A DNA stretch of 13,289 nt from Fluviibacter sp041311015. Lineage in GTDB: Bacteria > Pseudomonadota > Gammaproteobacteria > Burkholderiales > Rhodocyclaceae. Below are positions 6,454 through 13,289 of this stretch, one piece after another (positions within the stretch are counted from its first letter, which is position 1; every line of letters starts with the position of its first letter). The notes beneath the pieces were generated by a model. The model had not been told where the DNA came from. It saw only the letters and a program-made list of their open reading frames with translations, and made no database searches. The stretch covers positions 1 to 13,289 of the forward strand of contig JBFYKG010000036.1 of NCBI GenBank assembly GCA_041311015.1. The letters run 5' to 3'. Position numbers and translations under genes: made by a program.

Positions 6454-7589
6454 AGCACGGCCGCCTCAAAATAGGTCCGCAACACCGCATGGTATTGGGT
6501 ATCGTCCAGCAGGAAGGAATCGTGACCATGCACGCTGTCGATTTCTGCATAGCTCACACGCCGGCCGTTATGCACCAGGGCGGTCATGATTTCCCGGCTA
6601 CGCTCGGGTGCGAAACGCCAGTCGGTCGTAAACGCAACCACCAGAAAATCAGCTTTGGCCGTGGCTAATGCATCATCCAGACTGCCTTCGGTGGCCGCTG
6701 CCGGATCAAAATAATCCAGGGCTTTTGTCGTTAACAAATAGGTGTTGGCGTCAAAGTAACCGGAGAATTTTTCACCTTGATAGCGCAGATAAGATTCAAT
6801 CTGGAAATCGGTCTCGTAGCTGTACTTCAGTGACCCATCTTTCAGCGAGCGCCCGAACTTCTCGGCCATCTGGTCATCCGACAGATAGGTGATATGTCCC
6901 AGCATGCGGGCCAGCTTGAGGCCGCGTGCGGGTACGACGCCCTGTTCGTAATAATGGCCGCCATGGAAATCGGGATCTGTCAGAATCGCCTGTCGCGCCA
7001 CTTCGTTAAAAGCAATGTTCTGCGCGGTCAGCTTCGACGCCGAGGCAATCACGACGGCATGGCGCAATCGATCGGGAAAACTCAGCGTCCACTGGGTCGC
7101 CTGCATACCCCCCAGAGACCCACCGACCACCGCGGCCCAGCACCGCACACCGAGATGATCCGCGAGCCTTGCCTGAGCATTCACCCAGTCTTCGACAGTC
7201 ACCACCGGAAAATCAGCGCCATAGAGCTTGCCGGTTTTGGGGTTCACCGTATTGGGGCCACTGGAGCCGTAACACCCCCCTAGATTATTGACGCCGACGA
7301 CAAAGAACTTGCTGGTGTCCAGCGGTTTGCCGGGACCCACGAGGTTGTCCCACCAGCCTGTGGTTTCTTCACGGTTGTCCGCATCGTGATAGCCGGCCAC
7401 GTGATGATTCCCCGACAACGCGTGGCAAATCAGCACCGCGTTACTGGCATCGGCATTGAGTGTGCCGTAGGTTTCGTACACCAGAGAAAATCCGGGCAAT
7501 ACGGCACCACTCTTCAGCGGCAACGGCGTGTTGCACTGAAAGGTTTGCGGTCGCACCAGGCCAACCGAGCCGGAAACTACATCATTCAT
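6450..7589 (-). CDS. metX: Homoserine O-acyltransferase MetX (probably succinyltransferase)
   Basis: This alpha/beta-hydrolase-fold enzyme activates the hydroxyl of L-homoserine with an acyl-CoA, the first committed step to methionine. The 379-residue product shows NHHVAGYH (61-68), the nucleophile elbow GGSLGGMQ (156-163, nucleophile S158), the acid D323 in FTTDWRFAPERSREI and the base H356 in GHDSFL. Although the family was named acetyltransferase, many proteobacterial MetX proteins with this TTDWRF context and a MetW partner use succinyl-CoA. I therefore lean to succinyl, but sequence alone does not prove it. It follows ptsI by 11 bp with no room for its own promoter or a SAM riboswitch, so expression must come from upstream or from within ptsI. 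No good Shine-Dalgarno sequence is visible. Confidence 0.95.
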   Translation of the reverse strand: MNDVVSGSVGLVRPQTFQCNTPLPLKSGAVLPGFSLVYETYGTLNADASNAVLICHALSGNHHVAGYHDADNREETTGWWDNLVGPGKPLDTSKFFVVGVNNLGGCYGSSGPNTVNPKTGKLYGADFPVVTVEDWVNAQARLADHLGVRCWAAVVGGSLGGMQATQWTLSFPDRLRHAVVIASASKLTAQNIAFNEVARQAILTDPDFHGGHYYEQGVVPARGLKLARMLGHITYLSDDQMAEKFGRSLKDGSLKYSYETDFQIESYLRYQGEKFSGYFDANTYLLTTKALDYFDPAAATEGSLDDALATAKADFLVVAFTTDWRFAPERSREIMTALVHNGRRVSYAEIDSVHGHDSFLLDDTQYHAVLRTYFEAAVL

Positions 7590-7600
7590 GGTGTTCAGGT

Positions 7601-9358
7601 CTAACGGGCCAACGTATCGGCCGGGGTCGAATTCAAGCGACGAATCTGCTCACGGATCTGAGCACCATCGTCAATGCGCAGTAGTTTGCGCACCATAGGC
7701 GCCAATTGTCCTACATCCGAGGTCAGAATCTGCTGTTTGACCTCAAGAATTTGCGCAGGATGCATCGAGAAATGGCGCAAGCCCATGCCCAGCAGCAGGC
7801 GGGTCAGCTTGGGGTTGCCTGCCAGCTCACCGCAGATCGAAACCGGCACGCCGGCCTTTTCACCACCGGCCAGCGTATGCGCGATCAGCATCAATACGGC
7901 CGGGTGTAACGAATCGTAAAGATCGGCCACTTCTTCGTCCCCGCGATCAATGGCCAGTGTGTACTGCGTCAGATCGTTGGTGCCAATCGAAACAAAATCC
8001 AGGCGCTTGAGGAACATGTTCAGCGCCAGCGCTGCTGCCGGAATTTCGATCATGCCCCCCAGCTGGATGTCTTCGCCATAGGCAATACGCCGGTCACGCA
8101 ACTCTTCGCGCGCGCGGTCAATCGCGGCACGCGTGGCATCAACCTCCTGCACATTCGAGATCATGGGGATCAGGATGCGTACCGGGCCAAAGCGGGCGGC
8201 CCGCAGAATCGCCCGCAACTGGATACCGAACATCGCCGGCTCTGAGAGTGACAGGCGAATGCCACGACGGCCCAGCGCCGGGTTGGTGGCGCTGCGCGCC
8301 TGATCCAGTGTCTTGTCCGCACCGAGGTCATAGGTGCGAATCACGACCGGCTTGCCTGCCATGCCCTTAACGACTTTGCGATAGGCCTCGTACTGCTCGT
8401 CCTCCGACGGGATCTCGCGACGGTTAAGAAACAGGAATTCGGTCCGGAACAGGCCAATGCCGTCGGCGCCGTTATCCTTGGCCGCCTGCACGTCATCCGG
8501 TAATTCGATATTCGCCATCAGATCAATGCGCACATCATCCAGCGTCAGGGACTCGGCCTTTTTCAGGCGTTTGAGCTTGCTGCGCTCAAGCTCGATCTGC
8601 GTCTTGCGCAGACGGTATTCTTCCAGCACCCGTTCGTCCGGGTTGATGATGATGACACCACGGTAACCATCGACGATAAGCAGCTCGCCATCCTTGATCG
8701 CCTCACGCGCACCGCGCAAGCCGACAACGGCCGGGATTGCCATGCTGCGCGCCAGAATGGCGGTATGCGATGTCGCACCGCCGACATCCGTCACAAACGC
8801 GGCGAAACGATGTTCCTTGAAGCTGATCAGGTCAGAGGGTGGCAGGTCATGCGCCACAATAATCTGCTCTTCTTCCTTCACGCCCTTCGTCGATTTGCTT
8901 GACCGGCCGATTTTTCCGGAACGACCCATGAGCTCCTTGATGACGCGCTCGACGACCTGCACGACATCTGCCTTACGTTCGCGAAGATAGGGGTCGTCAA
9001 ACGCATCAAACTGTTTGACCAGCGCATCCATCTGCTGGACGAGCGCCCACTCGGCATTGCATCCACGCTCGCGAATCAAGGTCTTGGGTACATCAACCAG
9101 CTCGGGGTCCTGCAGAATCAGCGCATGGACATCGATAAATGCGCGCATTTCGGCGGCCGATTCGGCCATCTCGTCACGTAGACCATCCAGCTCGACCCGC
9201 ACCCGGTCTACGGCTTTTTCAAAGCGCGCCACTTCCTTTTCCAGCTGTCGTGCCGGCAGCGTCAGATGGGACACTTCTAGTGTGGCATGGGACAGCAGCT
9301 GTGCCTGACCGATGGCAATGCCGCCGGATACACCGAGACCGTGGAGGGTAAAGCTCAT
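7601..9358 (-). CDS. ptsI: Phosphoenolpyruvate-protein phosphotransferase (PTS enzyme I)
   Basis: Enzyme I takes phosphate from phosphoenolpyruvate and passes it to HPr. The 585-residue product has the normal length. Domains in order are the HPr-binding helical region (about 30-145), the phosphohistidine domain with active H198 in GGATSHTAILAR (193-204), and the C-terminal PEP-binding barrel. The barrel has R305 in GLFRTEF, TYDLGADK (342-349), IGTNDLTQY (458-466) and C509 in CGELAGNP. The segment about 145-165 is lysine/serine-rich and some seven residues longer than in E. coli EI. The ATG at 9356-9358 has AAGGA eight bases upstream. It follows the HPr gene by 36 bp and precedes metX by 11 bp. 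No sugar permease is near, so the relay is likely regulatory. Confidence 0.97.
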   Translation of the reverse strand: MSFTLHGLGVSGGIAIGQAQLLSHATLEVSHLTLPARQLEKEVARFEKAVDRVRVELDGLRDEMAESAAEMRAFIDVHALILQDPELVDVPKTLIRERGCNAEWALVQQMDALVKQFDAFDDPYLRERKADVVQVVERVIKELMGRSGKIGRSSKSTKGVKEEEQIIVAHDLPPSDLISFKEHRFAAFVTDVGGATSHTAILARSMAIPAVVGLRGAREAIKDGELLIVDGYRGVIIINPDERVLEEYRLRKTQIELERSKLKRLKKAESLTLDDVRIDLMANIELPDDVQAAKDNGADGIGLFRTEFLFLNRREIPSEDEQYEAYRKVVKGMAGKPVVIRTYDLGADKTLDQARSATNPALGRRGIRLSLSEPAMFGIQLRAILRAARFGPVRILIPMISNVQEVDATRAAIDRAREELRDRRIAYGEDIQLGGMIEIPAAALALNMFLKRLDFVSIGTNDLTQYTLAIDRGDEEVADLYDSLHPAVLMLIAHTLAGGEKAGVPVSICGELAGNPKLTRLLLGMGLRHFSMHPAQILEVKQQILTSDVGQLAPMVRKLLRIDDGAQIREQIRRLNSTPADTLAR

Positions 9359-9394
9359 GGGCGCTGTCCTTGTCCTTATTCCTATCCCTATTCT

Positions 9395-9670
9395 CTATTC
9401 GCCTTCGCCGAAATAATCGTTGATCAGCGCAACCAGCGCAGTCATTGCCGCATCGGCGTCATCACCATCGGTTTCCAGCGTTACCACCGTCCCCTTGCCG
9501 GCAGCCAGCATCATCACACCCATGATGCTTTTTCCGTTAACACGGCGTCCGTTGCGCTCCAGCCAGACATCACTGCCGAAGGTGCCCGCTAATTGCGTGA
9601 ACTTGGCCGAAGCACGGGCATGCAGGCCCAGCTTGTTGATGATTTCTACATCCTGACGCAACGTGCTCAT
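9395..9670 (-). CDS. ptsH: Phosphocarrier protein HPr
   Basis: HPr accepts phosphate from enzyme I and passes it to EIIA proteins. The 91-residue product has the active-site histidine H17 in GLHARASAKF (equivalent to His15). It also has the regulatory serine S48 in NGKSIMGVMML (equivalent to Ser46), the target of HPr kinase in organisms that have it. The kinase is not in the window. The gene lies 27 bp after the EIIA gene and 36 bp before ptsI. The gap to ptsI is a nearly pure polypurine stretch on the coding strand. Confidence 0.97.
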   Translation of the reverse strand: MSTLRQDVEIINKLGLHARASAKFTQLAGTFGSDVWLERNGRRVNGKSIMGVMMLAAGKGTVVTLETDGDDADAAMTALVALINDYFGEGE

Positions 9671-9697
9671 GAGCTTACTTTCGCTAAAGACATTCGA

Positions 9698-10129
9698 TCA
9701 ACCCGCGTCAGCAGCCGTCATGGCCACTGTGCACTCGGTACCCGCCAGCAGAGCTTTCTTCACCAGCGCCCCAAGAAGGCGGTTACGGTAATTAATGGCA
9801 CGAAGCACCATCGGCAAACTGACGCCCGACAGGGCTTCGACCCGACCCGGCTCGATCAGCCGAGCGGCCACTCGGGCCGGCGTTGCACCCAGCAGATCGG
9901 TCAGTACCAACACACCGCCGCCCTGATCAAGATTTGCCAACAGGTGCCGAGCCCTGGCTTCCACCTCATCCACCGGTTCGTCCTGACCCGCGGACAAAGT
10001 CGCCAGCTGATCGGGCAGCTTGCCGCCCAGCACATGGCGCGCGCACTCGACCAGCGCATCGCCGAGCCGGCCATGTGTCAGCAACAGGATGCCGACGGGA
10101 ATCGTTGTTTGTTCAGTCATGCTCATCAT
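9698..10129 (-). CDS. PTS EIIA component, mannose/fructose (EIIA-Man) family
   Basis: This is a soluble phosphoacceptor domain of the mannose-type PTS EIIA family. The 143-residue product has the phosphorylated histidine H19 in LLTHGRLGDAL, the core TDLLGATPARVA (77-88) and SGVSLPMVLRA (101-111), all typical of the family. It is a single domain, with no fused EIIB and no EIIC/EIID genes beside it. In related genomes such an orphan EIIA sits before ptsH-ptsI and is thought to serve regulation. The first ATG (10127-10129) overlaps the apbE stop by 4 bp. Two further in-frame ATGs follow (codons 2 and 4), and the true start may be any of the three. Confidence 0.92.
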   Translation of the reverse strand: MMSMTEQTTIPVGILLLTHGRLGDALVECARHVLGGKLPDQLATLSAGQDEPVDEVEARARHLLANLDQGGGVLVLTDLLGATPARVAARLIEPGRVEALSGVSLPMVLRAINYRNRLLGALVKKALLAGTECTVAMTAADAG

Positions 10130-11211
10130 TCAATACGATGGATATCCGGCAGTTTGCCATCATGTGGCATAAATTTCAGCCGGTCCGCCAGTGGCGCCGT
10201 CACATTCACCTGACCACGATCATTCACGCGCAGCACCTGGCGGACACCCAGCCTGGCCGCCATTGCTAACCACGCGGCCTCTCCCGCAATAAATACCGGC
10301 TTGGTCAGCACATCGGAACGTACCCCTGCATCAGGACCTGACACTACAATGGTGACCGCCTGGGCACCCGGCGCGGGGTACCCTGTCCCGGGATCCAGCA
10401 GGTGCGGGTAACGCCGGCCGTCCACCTCGAAATAGCGCTGGTAATCCCCCGAGGTGCCCGTGGCTTCACCGTCGTTCAGTTCAAGGATTGCCAGGGGGCC
10501 GCCATATCGGGGCGCCTGGATCGCTACCCGCCAGGGCTTGCCGTAGCGATCCCCTAACGCCATCACATTGCCACCAATATTGATCAGCGCATGATGGATA
10601 CCTGCTTTTTTCAGGATCTCTGCGGCCCGATCCAGCGCCGTCCCTTTGAGCGAACCGCCAAAATCCAGCGCTACGCCGCTATTACGGCTGCTGACCCAGA
10701 CGCCATCGGGCTTGTTTTCCAGCCGGATGTCCAGAATCGAGGGGCGAGATTTCAACCAGGCACTCACCGCCGCCGGATCCGGCAACCGGGCGACATATTG
10801 GTCGGCATGAAAACCCCAGATCGCAATCAACCGCCCGATGCCCGGATCAAAGAGCGCGTCCGATTGGCGGGAAAAGTTCTGGGCTTCTGTCAGCAAGGCT
10901 GCCATTTCCGGTGTAACACGGGCCCCTCGCCCTTGTGCCAAGGCATCGTTCAGTTGGGTTAATTCGGAGGGCTGCCATGCGTGATACGTACGGTGCAGCC
11001 GGTCGAACTCGGCCAACACCTGCGCCATAGCCGGGCGTATCTGGGCCTCGGGCAGATCACCGGCAACCTGGATCTCGACACGCGTCCCGAACACAAAAGA
11101 CTCGCTGAGCACGGGTTTCTTTTCGCCGCAGGCAACCAGCAAAATCCCCAGCACCAGTGCAGTCAGCAGCCTGCCACAGCGATACAACTCGGCGCGCATG
11201 GCGGACACCAT
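10126..11211 (-). CDS. apbE: FAD:protein FMN transferase ApbE (lipoprotein)
   Basis: ApbE attaches FMN from FAD covalently to threonine residues of target flavoproteins (such as Nqr and Rnf subunits) in the periplasm. The 361-residue product has a lipoprotein signal: a hydrophobic stretch 15-27 ending in the lipobox LVAC with C28. The ApbE domain follows with FVFGTRVEI (39-47), FDPGIGRLIAIWGF (121-134), GVALDFGGSLKGTALDRA (179-196), NIGGN (211-215), TSGDYQRYF (253-261), RYPHLLDPGTGYP (267-279) and the metal-site segment SDVLTKPVF (299-307). The last segment differs from the more usual ADALST pattern but keeps the Asp and a Thr. The start is one base after the gshA stop; an internal ATG at codon 5 is a possible alternative. 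No known flavinylation target is in the window. Confidence 0.93.
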   Translation of the reverse strand: MVSAMRAELYRCGRLLTALVLGILLVACGEKKPVLSESFVFGTRVEIQVAGDLPEAQIRPAMAQVLAEFDRLHRTYHAWQPSELTQLNDALAQGRGARVTPEMAALLTEAQNFSRQSDALFDPGIGRLIAIWGFHADQYVARLPDPAAVSAWLKSRPSILDIRLENKPDGVWVSSRNSGVALDFGGSLKGTALDRAAEILKKAGIHHALINIGGNVMALGDRYGKPWRVAIQAPRYGGPLAILELNDGEATGTSGDYQRYFEVDGRRYPHLLDPGTGYPAPGAQAVTIVVSGPDAGVRSDVLTKPVFIAGEAAWLAMAARLGVRQVLRVNDRGQVNVTAPLADRLKFMPHDGKLPDIHRIE

Positions 11212-11212
11212 C

Positions 11213-12508
11213 TCAGACGCCGAACGGATCGGTTGCTTCCAGCTCCAGCGAGGCCGCCATCAAAGCCAGGCGTGCGATCACGCCATAGGCATAGAAACGG
11301 TTGGGGGGTGCATCCGGGTTGGCCGCATAATCGGGCAGATTGCAGCCTGTTTCAAAGGCCAGCGGCACAAAATGCATCCCCGGGGCGTTTAGATTCTCAT
11401 CCACCCCCCGGGCCTCATGCACCCGGTAAAAACCGCCCACGACAAAGCGATCCATCATATAGACCACCGGTTCGGCCACGGCTTCGCCAATACTTTCCAG
11501 GGTCGGCACGCCTTCCTGAATAATCACGGACGACACTTCCATGCCTTCCTTGATCACACTCATCTTATTGCGCTGTTTGCGATTGAGCCCCATCACCTCG
11601 CTGGCATCGCGCACCGTCATCACGCCCATGCCATAGGTGCCAGCATCCGCCTTCACCACCACATAGGGTTCGCGATCAATTTCGTACTCGCGATACTTGG
11701 CACGTATGCGGCTTAGCAACTCATCGACGCGACCAGCCAGACATGCTTCGCCGACCCGCTCCTGGAAATTGATGTCGTCACAGGTGGCAAAGTAGGGATT
11801 AATGCGCCAGGCATCAATATCAACCAGCGCCGCGAAGTCATGAGCCACCTTGTCATAGGCGGCAAAGTGCTGGCTTTTGCGCCGCACATGCCAGCCAGCA
11901 TGGACCGGGGGGATCAGCGTCTGGCCCGTGGGTGCCTTGAGAATGTCGGGTACGCCCGCCGACAGATCGTTATTGAGCAACACCATACAAGGATCAAATC
12001 CATCAACACCCCAACGCCGCCCATTCGGCGTATCCCGGATCTGCAAGGGTTCCAGATGCAAGGACTGACCATCATCCAATTCCAGCGTGGTGGGTGCCGT
12101 CACATCGGGCGACACGGAGGCCAGCCGGACATTGAGCCCCGCCTGGCGAAGCACACCGGCCAACGTGGCCACATTTTTAAGATAAAACTGATTGCGCGTG
12201 TGGTTCTCGGGAATCAGCAACATATTCCGGGCATCCGGACAGTACTTCTCGATCGCCGTCTGGATGGCCTGGATACACAGCGGATAAAACGCCGGATTCA
12301 GATTATTGAAACCGCCCGGAAAGAGGTTGGTGTCCACCGGCGCCAGCTTGAAACCGGCATTACGCAGATCCACGGAGGCGTAGAAGGGCGGCGTGTGATC
12401 TTGCCAGGCACACCGGAACCACCGTTCGATCGCGGTTGTCTGATCCAGAAAGCGCTGTTCCAGCGCCAGAAGGGGGCCGGCAAGCGCCGTCGTCAAGTTT
12501 GGAACCAT
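11213..12508 (-). CDS. gshA: Glutamate-cysteine ligase, Acidithiobacillus ferrooxidans type
   Basis: This enzyme joins glutamate and cysteine in an ATP-dependent step to give gamma-glutamylcysteine, the first step of glutathione synthesis. The 431-residue product belongs to the separate family first annotated in A. ferrooxidans (TIGRFAM gshA_ferroox), not the E. coli or plant-like types. Recognisable segments are SVDLRNAGFKLAPVDTNLFP (45-64) with GGFNNL after it (65-70), LIPENHTRNQFY (98-109), the glycine-rich VVVKADAGTYGMGVM (283-297) likely at the ATP site, QEGVPT (331-336) and EPVVYMMDRFVVGGFYRVH (346-364). It is the first gene of the minus-strand run, divergent from an ABC-F gene across 138 bp. 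The glutathione synthetase gene (gshB) expected near it is not in the window. No strong Shine-Dalgarno sequence is seen. Confidence 0.93.
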   Translation of the reverse strand: MVPNLTTALAGPLLALEQRFLDQTTAIERWFRCAWQDHTPPFYASVDLRNAGFKLAPVDTNLFPGGFNNLNPAFYPLCIQAIQTAIEKYCPDARNMLLIPENHTRNQFYLKNVATLAGVLRQAGLNVRLASVSPDVTAPTTLELDDGQSLHLEPLQIRDTPNGRRWGVDGFDPCMVLLNNDLSAGVPDILKAPTGQTLIPPVHAGWHVRRKSQHFAAYDKVAHDFAALVDIDAWRINPYFATCDDINFQERVGEACLAGRVDELLSRIRAKYREYEIDREPYVVVKADAGTYGMGVMTVRDASEVMGLNRKQRNKMSVIKEGMEVSSVIIQEGVPTLESIGEAVAEPVVYMMDRFVVGGFYRVHEARGVDENLNAPGMHFVPLAFETGCNLPDYAANPDAPPNRFYAYGVIARLALMAASLELEATDPFGV

Positions 12509-12562
12509 GTATGCAGTTTACCCCAGGCGACCGCGATCGGTGCCGCACCGCAGCGTGCCGGC

Positions 12563-12571
12563 TGGTAGAAT
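12563..12571 (+). promoter_or_regulatory. Candidate extended -10 promoter of the ABC-F gene
   Basis: TGGTAGAAT combines the TG of an extended -10 with TAGAAT, five of six consensus positions. It would place the transcript start near 12578, about 70 bases before the ATG at 12647. No good -35 box is seen at the right distance, which extended -10 promoters often lack. It lies in the 138-bp divergent gap between gshA and this gene. For gshA I found no convincing promoter. Confidence 0.4.
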
Positions 12572-12646
12572 GTCGGCTTTAAAAACATTGTCTTAGCGGC
12601 CAGTGATGCCTTGCCATCCCGGCCGCGATGCTTTTCCGGAACGCCC

Positions 12647-13289
12647 ATGCTCGTCGCCAACAACATCACCATGCAATTCGGGGCCAAGCCCCTGTTCGAG
12701 AATGTCTCGGTCAAATTTGGCGAAGGCTATCGCTACGGCCTGATCGGCGCCAACGGTGCCGGCAAATCCACCTTCATGAAGATTCTGTGCGGCGCGCTCG
12801 AGCCTTCGGCCGGTAATGTGACCAAAGACGTGAACGAACGTATGGCCTATCTGCGCCAGGATCAGTTCGCGTACGAAGACCAGCGCGTACTGGACGTGGT
12901 CATGCAAGGCCATGAAGAAATGTGGGGCTGCATGCAGGAACGCGATGCAATCTACGCCAACCCGGATGCGACCGAAGACGATTACATGAAAGCCGCCGAC
13001 CTGGAAGTAAAGTTCGGCGAATACGATGGCTACACCGCCGAAGCCCGTGCCGGCGAGCTGCTACTGGGTGTGGGCATCCCCATCGACAAACACAACGGCC
13101 CGATGCGCGAAGTCGCGCCTGGCTGGAAGCTGCGCGTGTTGCTGGCCCAGGCCCTGTTCGCCAACCCGGACATCCTGCTGCTCGATGAACCGACCAACAA
13201 CCTTGATATCAACACCATCCGCTGGTTGGAAGATGTGCTCAACGAGCGCAACGCCACCATGATCATCATCTCCCATGACCGTCACTTCC
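12647..13289 (+). CDS. ybiT: ABC-F family ATPase, YbiT type, N-terminal part
   Basis: This is the first 214 residues of a soluble ABC-F protein; the family has two ATPase domains, acts on ribosomes and lacks membrane parts. Only the first domain is in the window, which ends mid-gene. Seen are the start MLVANNITMQFG, Walker A GANGAGKST (34-42), Q-loop RQDQF (70-74), the degenerate signature REVAPGWKLR (154-163), Walker B ILLLDE (176-181) followed by PTNNLD, and SHDRHF (209-214). The VAPGWK signature in place of LSGG is characteristic of YbiT-type first domains, and residue-by-residue likeness to E. coli YbiT is high. The ATG has only a weak GGA upstream (12638-12640). A second domain after about 320 residues is expected beyond the edge. 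Confidence 0.93.
   Translation, partial: MLVANNITMQFGAKPLFENVSVKFGEGYRYGLIGANGAGKSTFMKILCGALEPSAGNVTKDVNERMAYLRQDQFAYEDQRVLDVVMQGHEEMWGCMQERDAIYANPDATEDDYMKAADLEVKFGEYDGYTAEARAGELLLGVGIPIDKHNGPMREVAPGWKLRVLLAQALFANPDILLLDEPTNNLDINTIRWLEDVLNERNATMIIISHDRHF

Noticed and set aside
7590..7600. SAM riboswitch or own promoter upstream of metX
   Set aside because: Only 11 bp separate ptsI and metX, too little for a riboswitch. Nothing resembling one was seen in the end of ptsI.
11840..12568. 242-codon plus-strand open frame opposite gshA
   Set aside because: It is antisense to a well-supported gshA gene. The predicted protein is rich in Arg, Gln and His, as expected of a shadow frame, and has no motif.

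Overview
The window looks like ordinary chromosomal DNA of a proteobacterium, most likely a gammaproteobacterium close to sulfur-oxidising or betaproteobacteria-like lineages. The reasons are moderately GC-rich, densely packed genes, an Acidithiobacillus-type glutamate-cysteine ligase beside a PTS phosphorelay, MetX/MetW methionine genes, and a DUF883-YqjE-YqjK cassette. The genus-level guess is inference. I see no insertion sequence, prophage, CRISPR array, tRNA or rRNA.

Layout. At the left edge the last 25 codons of a plus-strand gene, probably hemW, face pyrE (minus strand). Upstream of pyrE on the same strand is a tartronate-semialdehyde-reductase/3-hydroxyisobutyrate-dehydrogenase-type enzyme. 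It is divergent from a plus-strand exonuclease III gene, which is followed by three small membrane-protein genes (DUF883/YqjD, YqjE, YqjK). These converge on the end of a long minus-strand run. In transcription order from 12508 down to 3801 that run is gshA, apbE, a mannose-family EIIA, ptsH (HPr), ptsI (EI), metX, metW, ampG and a SMUG1-type uracil-DNA glycosylase. Gaps in the run are 36 bp or less, and four junctions overlap by 4 bp (ATGA type). At the right edge, divergent from gshA, is the first part of a YbiT-type ABC-F ATPase gene, cut by the window end.

How the genes fit together. EI, HPr and the soluble EIIA form a phosphorelay with no visible membrane permease, so it is probably regulatory rather than for sugar import. 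It is flanked by thiol and sulfur amino-acid genes: gshA (gamma-glutamylcysteine) upstream and metX/metW (homoserine acylation for methionine) downstream. apbE lies between gshA and the PTS genes, a place where related genomes often have gshB. AmpG (muropeptide import) and SMUG1 (uracil removal) end the run and are coupled by overlapping start and stop codons. Exonuclease III, which can process the abasic sites SMUG1 makes, lies about 1.1 kb away on the other strand.

I did not find a clearly new biological system. The observations most worth a second look are the gshA-apbE-PTS-metXW-ampG-SMUG1 arrangement, the bacterial SMUG1 itself, and the repeat and hairpin structure upstream of pyrE.
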